DNA of 45,959 nt from Candidatus Woesearchaeota archaeon (GTDB taxonomy: Archaea > Nanobdellota > Nanobdellia > Woesearchaeales > UBA9642): assembly GCA_026002815.1 (NCBI GenBank), contig BPGB01000005.1, positions 1-45,959 of the forward strand, given 5' to 3'. Below, in pieces: positions 39,629 through 45,959 of the stretch. How positions within the stretch are numbered: position 1 is the stretch's first letter; each line of letters opens with the position of its first letter. The position numbers were made by a program, and so were the translations under genes. The notes beneath the pieces are model-generated. The model was not told the origin of the DNA. It worked only from the letters and a program-made list of their open reading frames with translations, and made no database searches.

Positions 39629-40032
39629 CTAAAGAAAAACACAATAGTACAACAAACGATGGCGAAGAGAAAAAAGAGCAAGAATATACCGAAGAACAAT
39701 ACAGACTAGCATATCAAATAGAACAATTAAAAAAAGTCATAGAGACAATAGAAACTCAAATAAACGAAGTAGTATCGGTAATAGAGTCGTTAGAAGAATA
39801 TAATAAATTAAAAGAGGGTGATGAAATTCTATTTCCAATAGCAAATGGCATATTCGCTTCAGGATATATGATTAATAACAAAAAAATAAAAATAAATGTA
39901 GGTAATAATGTTGTTGTTGAAAAGACAATTGATGAAACCATAGAATTAATGAATAAGCAACTTACTGAGATGAAAACCTACAAGAGAGAATTAAACAAAC
40001 AACTGGAAGTTATGCTTGAAAAAATATATTAA
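39625..40032 (+). CDS. pfdA: Prefoldin alpha subunit
   Basis: Part of the hexameric chaperone that hands unfolded proteins to the thermosome. The 135-residue protein has the family shape: helix (YRLAYQIEQLKKVIETIE), a central beta-hairpin region (GDEILFPIANGIFASGYMI, VNVGNNVVVEKTI equivalent) and a second helix (LMNKQLTEMKTYKRELNKQL). It is coupled to eif6 by ATGA, and ftsY follows, the standard archaeal order. Confidence 0.92.
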   Translation: MTKEKHNSTTNDGEEKKEQEYTEEQYRLAYQIEQLKKVIETIETQINEVVSVIESLEEYNKLKEGDEILFPIANGIFASGYMINNKKIKINVGNNVVVEKTIDETIELMNKQLTEMKTYKRELNKQLEVMLEKIY

Positions 40033-40179
40033 TTAATGATATATAATTATTTATACTACTAGTAATAAATACTTATTTATAATACACAATTAAAATACAC
40101 AATTAATAATAAATAATTATTAAATTCAATCAACTACAATAAATGAAAAAAAACAATGTTTAAAATATAAAAAGTTAAA

Positions 40180-41778
40180 ATGTTCAATTTTTTAAAAGAT
40201 AAATTAAAAAAAGCTGTAGGAAAATTTTCAAAAGAAGTTGAAAAAGAAGCAGTAGTTGAAAAAAAAGAAGTGTTAGTTGAAAAAACCGAGGCTCAAAATA
40301 ATAAACTTTCCGAAAGCGACACTAAAATAGATGATAATAAGAAAAAAGGATTCTTTGAAAAGATATTTGGAAAAAAAGATTATCCAAAAAAAGATGATTA
40401 CGATTATTATGAAGAATCAAAAAATATTATTGATAAAGGATCGCTTAATAATAAAGAAACATTATTAAATGAAGATAAAGAAAAAGGCAATAATAAAATT
40501 TCTGAACAAACAATAATTAATCAAGATAATACTAAAATAATAGATATTAAAGATAACAAAAAAACAATATCTAATAAAGAGGATAATAAAGACACGGAAA
40601 TAATTCTTGAGAAAGAGGAGAAAAACGATAAAATAGAAATAAATGATCAAAAAACAAAAAAAGATAAAGAATCGATACAGCATGACTTAAGATTAGATAA
40701 TGAATATAAAAAAGAAAGAAAAGACACTAAAAGCTTTCCACAAGAAAACAATATTGGTTCTATAAAAGAAGATATAGACTCTGAAAAAATATCATATAAA
40801 GATAAAGAATCTATTCAAAAAGAAATTCAAGAAGAAACTCAAGAAGAAACAAAAAATAAAACAAGTTTAAAGGATTTGAAAAAAGAAATAAAGGAAGAAG
40901 AAAAAAAAGGATTCTTCACAAAAATAACAGAAACATTTACAAAATTCCAACTATCAGAAGAGCGTTTTGAAGAATTATTTTGGGATCTCGAAGTAGTCTT
41001 ACTAGAAAACAATGTCGCAGTAGAAGTTATAGAAAAAATAAAGGCCGACATGAAAAAAGAATTATTAAAAGGAAAAATAAGCAGAAAGAGCGTTGATGAA
41101 ATAATTGCAGCAACATTAAAAAATTCAATAATAGACTTATTCGATGTTGATAACATAAACTTAATAGAAGAAGCAAAGAAAAAGAAGCCTTATATTATCG
41201 CTGTTATTGGAGTAAACGGTTCTGGTAAAACAACTTCAATAGCAAAACTCACGCATTTATTTCAAAAAAACGGATTATCTGTCGTTTTATCAGCATCTGA
41301 TACCTTTAGGGCAGCAGCAATCCAACAATTAGAAGAACACGCAAACAGATTGAATACTAAACTAATAAAACACGACTATAACAGTGATCCGGCTGCAGTA
41401 GCTTTCGATGCTATAAAGTATGCTGAATCAAAAAATATTGATGTGGTTATAATAGATACTGCTGGGAGACTACATAGCAACACCAATCTTATGAGGGAAT
41501 TAGAAAAGATAGTTAGAATATGCAAACCTGATATAAAAATCTTTGTTGGTGAAAGTATAACCGGAAATGATTGTGTTGAACAAGCAAAGGAATTTGATAG
41601 AGCAGTAGGCATAGATGCTATAATACTAGCAAAAGCAGATGTTGATGAAAAAGGTGGTGCAGCAATTTCTGTTTCTTACGTTACTAAAAAACCTATTTTG
41701 TACTTAGGAATAGGTCAATCTTACGATGATTTAAAAGAATTTGATCCTAGAATGATTATAGAAAGCTTAGAATTATAA
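40180..41778 (+). CDS. ftsY: Signal recognition particle receptor FtsY, with long charged N-terminal region
   Basis: Receptor GTPase that docks the SRP-ribosome complex at the membrane. Residues 1-20 (MFNFLKDKLKKAVGKFS) form a membrane-binding amphipathic helix. Residues about 25-235 are an extended Lys/Glu/Asp/Asn region, longer than in most archaea, containing KKGFFEKIFGKKD and KKGFFTKITETF. The NG domain fills the rest: GVNGSGKTTSIAKL (G1), DTFRAAA (G2), DTAGRLHSN (G3), LAKAD (G4) and GIGQSYDDLKEFD (G5). The G4 motif is AKAD where TKAD or TKLD is usual. It closes the eif6-pfdA-ftsY unit. Confidence 0.95.
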   Translation: MFNFLKDKLKKAVGKFSKEVEKEAVVEKKEVLVEKTEAQNNKLSESDTKIDDNKKKGFFEKIFGKKDYPKKDDYDYYEESKNIIDKGSLNNKETLLNEDKEKGNNKISEQTIINQDNTKIIDIKDNKKTISNKEDNKDTEIILEKEEKNDKIEINDQKTKKDKESIQHDLRLDNEYKKERKDTKSFPQENNIGSIKEDIDSEKISYKDKESIQKEIQEETQEETKNKTSLKDLKKEIKEEEKKGFFTKITETFTKFQLSEERFEELFWDLEVVLLENNVAVEVIEKIKADMKKELLKGKISRKSVDEIIAATLKNSIIDLFDVDNINLIEEAKKKKPYIIAVIGVNGSGKTTSIAKLTHLFQKNGLSVVLSASDTFRAAAIQQLEEHANRLNTKLIKHDYNSDPAAVAFDAIKYAESKNIDVVIIDTAGRLHSNTNLMRELEKIVRICKPDIKIFVGESITGNDCVEQAKEFDRAVGIDAIILAKADVDEKGGAAISVSYVTKKPILYLGIGQSYDDLKEFDPRMIIESLEL

Positions 41779-41884
41779 TAACAAAAATATTTATAACATA
41801 TATTTATAACTAAAATTATAATAAATAAAAAAATATTATAGAAAAACTTATAAATATTAATTATAAAACCGTTAAATATAAGAA

Positions 41885-42553
41885 GTGATCAGCAATAAGT
41901 ATCATCAAAACTTTAAACTTAAAAAAACACTATTAAAAATGGAATGGACTAAAATAGAAAAGAAATTTTTTATAAGTTTGAATTCTCCTTCAAAAATACA
42001 AGATTACTTGGATGCTATTGATTATGATGTAAGGGAAGGGAGTTCATCTCCTAGGTATGTTATTAATGAGGGTAAAGCCAATTGCTTTGAGGGAGCTTTG
42101 CTTGCTGCCGCTGCTCTTGAAAATATTGGCTATAAGCCATTAATCATAGATATGATTGCACATAACGATGATGACCATGTTATAGCCGTTTATAAGAAAA
42201 ATAATAGATGGGGTGCTTTAGGTAAGAGCAATACAACAGTATTAAAATACAGAGAACCAGTTTATAATAATATAAGAGAACTAATAATGAGTTATTTTGA
42301 TTTTTATTTAAACATAAATGGTGAAAAAACATTAAGGGAATACTCTAGTCCTGTTAATCTCAAGATTTTTGATAATAGAAAATGGCGAACAACTTCTGAA
42401 GACTTAGAGTTCATATCAGATTATCTTTACAAAATAAAACATCATAAAATCATAAAAAAAAGTATGATTAAACATTTGAGAAAAGCAGATCCTTTATTAT
42501 TAGAAGCAACACTTCTTGGTTCTTTAAAAGAGGGATTATATAAACCAGAATAA
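41885..42553 (+). CDS. Transglutaminase-like superfamily protein
   Basis: A protein of 222 residues from GTG 41885, or 204 from ATG 41939. The core shows the papain-like transglutaminase triad: KANCFEGALLAAAAL (Cys at the start of a helix), DDDHVIAVYKKNN (His) and a following polar position. The helix after the Cys and the strand PLIIDMIA match the fold. Such proteins are proteases, peptide-N-glycanase relatives or inactive forms; the substrate is unknown. No signal peptide, so probably cytosolic. The C-terminal part is lysine-rich and helical. Confidence 0.72.
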   Translation: MISNKYHQNFKLKKTLLKMEWTKIEKKFFISLNSPSKIQDYLDAIDYDVREGSSSPRYVINEGKANCFEGALLAAAALENIGYKPLIIDMIAHNDDDHVIAVYKKNNRWGALGKSNTTVLKYREPVYNNIRELIMSYFDFYLNINGEKTLREYSSPVNLKIFDNRKWRTTSEDLEFISDYLYKIKHHKIIKKSMIKHLRKADPLLLEATLLGSLKEGLYKPE

Positions 42554-42757
42554 ATTTTTTATTGATCAATTGAGCAATATTTCTATTGCTTCATAAAAAC
42601 CGTTGCACTTGATATGCTTCCTATTACACTTTTTATAACAGTGTATATTTTAAAAAGATAAAATTAATAAAAACAAAATGCTTTTAAATATTGAAATAAT
42701 AATTATTACATATTTAATGTGTACGTATATATTTAATGTGTATGTATGGAGGTAAAA

Positions 42758-43132
42758 ATGTATTTTTCCAATATTGAAAATGAGACGCTTAGTAATAATT
42801 TTTTTAGAAAGGTTTTATTCACTGGAAAGAATCTTCAATTAGTTGTGATGTCTTTAAATGCAGGAGAAGATATTGGTGAGGAAGTTCATGAACACGTTGA
42901 TCAATTTTTTAGAATAGAGAGTGGCAGTGCTAAATTTATTGTTGATGGAAAAGAAATAATCGCTGAAAAAGACGAGGTTGTTATTGTAAATGCGGGTTCT
43001 AAGCATAATGTAATAAATATAGGAACAGATTCATTAAAACTTTATACTATATATGCGCCGCCAAATCATCCTGATGGAACCATTAATAAAGATAAAAAAG
43101 AAGCAGAAGAGTACGAAAAGCATCATCATTAA
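42758..43132 (+). CDS. Cupin-domain protein
   Basis: A 124-residue single-cupin protein from ATG 42758, set by GGAGGT at 42748-42753. The two cupin motifs are present: GEEVHEHVDQFFRIESGSAKFIV (metal His, His and Glu position) and VIVNAGSKHNVINIG (third His). The C-terminal part has APPNHPDGTINKDKKEAEEY and ends in HHH. Related to small mannose-6-phosphate-isomerase-type or sugar/ligand-binding cupins; the ligand is unknown. The upstream sequence has repeated ATTTAATGTGTA elements at 42711-42745. Confidence 0.85.
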   Translation: MYFSNIENETLSNNFFRKVLFTGKNLQLVVMSLNAGEDIGEEVHEHVDQFFRIESGSAKFIVDGKEIIAEKDEVVIVNAGSKHNVINIGTDSLKLYTIYAPPNHPDGTINKDKKEAEEYEKHHH

Positions 43133-43220
43133 TAAAAAATAATCATCATTAATAACTGAATAATTATTATAACAGATTTATAAAAAAATTAAGAAAATAA
43201 AATTTAAAATATGCACGATT

Positions 43221-43886
43221 TTACAATATACATATAGGTACACACTGTAGAGTACATATCTCTGCATTTGGATTATTTCTGCATGCTGAAGCACATTCAT
43301 TAAATGTCCCACCTATTTCTTGACACTTTTCTGGACTGATATTCTCACAATCATAACCAGTCCATACTCCTCCAATATTTGTACATAAAGATTCTTTCTT
43401 CTGATTTTCATCACCTATGACTGTTACAGATGTAAAATCTTGCTCGCATTCACCTTCTGTATATGATATTGTTAATTGATTTGCACATGCCTCACATTTG
43501 TTGGGATAGGTCTGCTTTATTGGAGGGCATGGTGCTTTTATACATTGAACCTGAACTTGGGCACAAACTGGCATGTACTCTTTAGTACAAACTGTTGGTC
43601 TCTCACTAGGACACTCTATAGCTTTAAGCTTTCCTTCTAATTCTAATTCACAACCACAACCTGTTTTATCAAAGAAAGGTTTTTTATTTTCTTCGCATAC
43701 AAATTTAATTACCATACACTCTTGAGGATTTTTGCTTATATATGTTTTCTCATTGAGATCATTGTTATTTTTTTCTACTGTTGTTCCTTTATCAATTAAT
43801 TCTTCATTATTTAATACATCTTGTGTTGTACATGCCGATAAAATTACGACTGCTAAAACGAAAATTAACGATAGATATTTTATCAT
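43221..43886 (-). CDS. Secreted lipoprotein with Kazal-like Cys-rich domain
   Basis: A 221-residue protein from ATG 43886, supported by GGTGAT (43897-43892); GTG 43895 lies inside that site. The signal sequence MIKYLSLIFVLAVVILSAC ends in a bacterial-type lipobox (LSAC, Cys about residue 19), followed by a polar linker. A Cys-rich body follows: ECMVIKFVC and GCGCELE, then a Kazal-like inhibitor domain (VCTKEYMPVCAQ, YPNKCEACANQ, YTEGEC), and a third Cys cluster CQEIGGTFNECASACRN and CTLQCVPIC. Such proteins sit on the outer face of the membrane; protease inhibition is a family-based guess. The lipobox and the lgt fragment at 3-299 support each other. Confidence 0.82.
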   Translation of the reverse strand: MIKYLSLIFVLAVVILSACTTQDVLNNEELIDKGTTVEKNNNDLNEKTYISKNPQECMVIKFVCEENKKPFFDKTGCGCELELEGKLKAIECPSERPTVCTKEYMPVCAQVQVQCIKAPCPPIKQTYPNKCEACANQLTISYTEGECEQDFTSVTVIGDENQKKESLCTNIGGVWTGYDCENISPEKCQEIGGTFNECASACRNNPNAEICTLQCVPICIL

Positions 43887-43895
43887 AATAATCAC

Positions 43896-44361
43896 CTTTT
43901 ATTACCTTTTATTTATACCTTTTATTCATATAATATATGTTTTTATATATTTTTAAATAGTTGTCGTTTATTTCAATAGCGATTAAAGTTATAAACAATA
44001 TCAACATACTATTATTTTATAGGAATAATATATATTAAAGATTATTTATATAGTTTATACGTTATATATTGTATAATGAAAAGTTCCACTGGACAATCAT
44101 CCATAATCTATTTAAAGGAACGATATGTTTGTGTTGATTACTGAATTTTAATTTTTATTTATTGATTTTTTAATTAAATATATACATTAATACTGCCTTG
44201 ATTTATTAGCATAATTAATTAGTATTATACTTATTAAGTTATTAAAATATATATTGAATATAATATGTTAAAAATAATATATAGAAAAGAACATCGTTAG
44301 TATTATTTGATGTAATTTTAAAAAATAAAAATAATTAAAAATATTAATATACGGTAAAATT
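43896..44361. other. AT-rich divergent intergenic region
   Basis: About 465 bases between the lipoprotein gene and the helicase gene. TATA-like stretches occur near 43940 (for the minus strand) and 44240-44345. No ORF or RNA gene is supported. Confidence 0.5.
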
Positions 44362-45959
44362 ATGTCAATAGAATATTTATCTAAGCCCTATTCAGAAAAA
44401 GAATCTCTTGAAATATTGACTCCAATAGTTAGAGAGTGGTTTATTAATAAATTTAAAACTTTTTCACCTCCACAAACATATTCTGTAATAAGTATTCATA
44501 ACAAACAGAATACTTTAATAAGTTCTCCAACGGGTTCTGGAAAAACGCTATCTGCCTTTATGACAATAATTAACGAATTAATAAGACTTTCAGGTAAGGA
44601 TAAACTTGAGAATAAAATTTATGCAGTATATATTTCTCCATTAAAAGCATTAGCAAATGATATTGAAAAAAACTTAAATGAACCCCTCCTAGAAATAAAA
44701 GAACTTGCAGATAAAAAAATCCCTGGATCATCAAAAAAGATAGATATAAGAGTTGCTATTAGAACAGGAGATACTAGTTCTTCTGAAAAATCATCGATGC
44801 TAAAAAAAACACCCCATATTGTAATCACTACACCTGAAAGTTTTGCCATAATGCTTACCAGTCCTAAATTAAGAGAAAAACTCAAAAATGTTGAGTGGGT
44901 AATAGTTGATGAGATACATGCCATCGCATCTGGAAAAAGAGGAACTCAACTTTCAGTTTGCCTTGAGAGGCTAGAATATTTGACTAATAAAGAAAATAAT
45001 TCTCCAACACGAATAGGTCTTTCTGCAACAGTATCCCCGCTTGATAAAATAGCAGAATTTTTAGTTGGGATGGAAGATTATGATTTAGAAAAACCTAGAA
45101 AATGTAAGATAATCGATGTTCAAAACATAAAACAACTTGATTTAAAAGTTTTAAGTCCTGTTCCTAATCTAATAGAAACTGATTTTAAAAAAATACATGA
45201 TGAAACATATAAGCTTCTTGATAAACTAATTCAGGATCATAAAACAACCCTTATTTTTACTAACACAAGAGCAGCAACTGAACGTGTGGTTCATCATCTA
45301 AAAGATAGGTTTCCAAAAAATTATGTTAAATTAAACGAAAAGGAAGATGATGTTAAAGATATTAATGACTTTAAAGAATTAGAATCAAAATCTTATATAG
45401 GTGCACATCATTCAAGTTTAAGCAAGGAACATAGATTAAATATAGAGAATAGATTAAAGGAAGGAAAGTTAAAATGTGTTGTTTCAAGCACTAGTCTTGA
45501 GCTAGGAATAGATATAGGATATATAGATTTAGTTGTACTTCTTGGATCGCCAAAAAGTGTTGCGAGAGCACTTCAAAGAATTGGAAGATCAGGGCATAAG
45601 CTTCATGATATAAGTAAAGGAAGAATTATTGTTCAGGATAGAGATGACTTAGTTGAATGTTCAGTTCTTCTTAAAGCGGCTATTGAAAAAAAAATAGATA
45701 AAGTCGATATACCTGAAAATCCTTTAGACGTTCTCGCACAGGAAATTTTTGGAATGAGTATAGAGGAATCTAGGCATATAGATGTAATATACGATATTAT
45801 AAGAAGAGCATATCCTTATCGTAATCTAAAGAGGAACGACTTCATAGAAGTTGTTCGTTACTTGAACGGTCAATTTGTTTCATTAGAAGACAGGAATGTA
45901 TATGCAAAAATTTGGTTTGATGAAGATACTGGAATGATTGGAAAAAGAGGAAAACTAGC
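44362..45959 (+). CDS. Lhr-type superfamily 2 DNA helicase, N-terminal part (cut by window edge)
   Basis: The frame starts at ATG 44362 and is open to the last base, 532 codons. Motifs in order: PPQTYSV (Q-like), [13 protein letters not shown] (I, Walker A), [10 protein letters not shown] (Ia), [10 protein letters not shown] (Ib), [12 protein letters not shown] (II, DEIH box), [10 protein letters not shown] (III), [14 protein letters not shown] (IV), [28 protein letters not shown] (V) and [11 protein letters not shown] (VI). This set, with GKRG after DEIH, is typical for Lhr and archaeal Lhr-like helicases, 3'-5' translocases linked to DNA repair. The usual winged helix and C-terminal part continue outside the window. 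Confidence 0.92.
   Translation, partial: MSIEYLSKPYSEKESLEILTPIVREWFINKFKTFSPPQTYSVISIHNKQNTLISSPTGSGKTLSAFMTIINELIRLSGKDKLENKIYAVYISPLKALANDIEKNLNEPLLEIKELADKKIPGSSKKIDIRVAIRTGDTSSSEKSSMLKKTPHIVITTPESFAIMLTSPKLREKLKNVEWVIVDEIHAIASGKRGTQLSVCLERLEYLTNKENNSPTRIGLSATVSPLDKIAEFLVGMEDYDLEKPRKCKIIDVQNIKQLDLKVLSPVPNLIETDFKKIHDETYKLLDKLIQDHKTTLIFTNTRAATERVVHHLKDRFPKNYVKLNEKEDDVKDINDFKELESKSYIGAHHSSLSKEHRLNIENRLKEGKLKCVVSSTSLELGIDIGYIDLVVLLGSPKSVARALQRIGRSGHKLHDISKGRIIVQDRDDLVECSVLLKAAIEKKIDKVDIPENPLDVLAQEIFGMSIEESRHIDVIYDIIRRAYPYRNLKRNDFIEVVRYLNGQFVSLEDRNVYAKIWFDEDTGMIGKRGKL

Overview
The window is a strongly AT-rich piece of an archaeal chromosome, most likely from a DPANN archaeon close to Woesearchaeota/Pacearchaeota. 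The domain call is firm: archaeal 16S and 23S rRNA, TFB, TFE, Spt5, SecE, eIF6, prefoldin alpha, Kae1, archaeal SepF, FtsY and three tRNA introns in bulge-helix-bulge form. The phylum is inferred from small genes, many pilin-like leader sequences, low GC and bacterial-type metabolic genes; 16S placement would settle it.

Layout. 1-2550: end of a prolipoprotein diacylglyceryl transferase (lgt), a zinc-finger protein, a YkgJ-like Cys protein and triosephosphate isomerase. 2650-4930: a tandemly duplicated block of pilin-like and two-helix membrane proteins. 5196-8408: a minus-strand unit of a coiled-coil protein, secE, spt5 and rpl11 (with a C-terminal extension). 8850-12396: a coiled-coil protein, a DUF357 protein, and a phytoene-desaturase-like oxidoreductase paired with an ABC1/UbiB kinase. 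12500-17550: rRNA operon 16S-tRNA-Ala-23S with long processing stems and no 5S. 17900-21550: broken or frameshifted accessory genes around kae1 and a Nudix gene. 21567-27797: sugar phosphate genes (phosphomannomutase, a ribbon-helix-helix/nucleotidyltransferase fusion, PGI/PMI, glucokinase) with an e-MtaB tRNA methylthiotransferase. 28068-34406: sepF, ZPR1-like, PIN-PhoH, phosphoesterase, tfe, tfb. 34670-37868: pilin-like protein, membrane protein, winged-helix regulator and tRNAs Arg, Val, Gly, Ile, Glu. 37894-41778: L41e-like micro-gene, scpA, eif6, pfdA, ftsY. 41885-45959: transglutaminase-like protein, cupin, Kazal-type lipoprotein and the start of an Lhr-type helicase.

Three themes stand out. 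First, at least eleven genes, including kae1, tpiA, the PGI gene and sepF, are broken by single-base shifts, most of them lying in homopolymer runs. I read these as probable sequence errors, with transcript slippage as the interesting alternative, and annotate each gene across its shift. Second, a bacterial-type lipoprotein route is visible from both ends: the lgt C-terminus and a secreted protein with a clean lipobox. Third, gene starts fall into two classes: genes with a strong GGTG/GGAGG site, and apparently leaderless genes whose ATG lies about 25-28 nt after a TATA box.

Sugar genes imply glucose to glucose-6-P, interconversion with fructose-6-P/mannose-6-P, mannose-1-P and possibly nucleotide sugar, feeding surface glycans or lower glycolysis through triosephosphate isomerase. 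No CRISPR array, insertion sequence or prophage was found.
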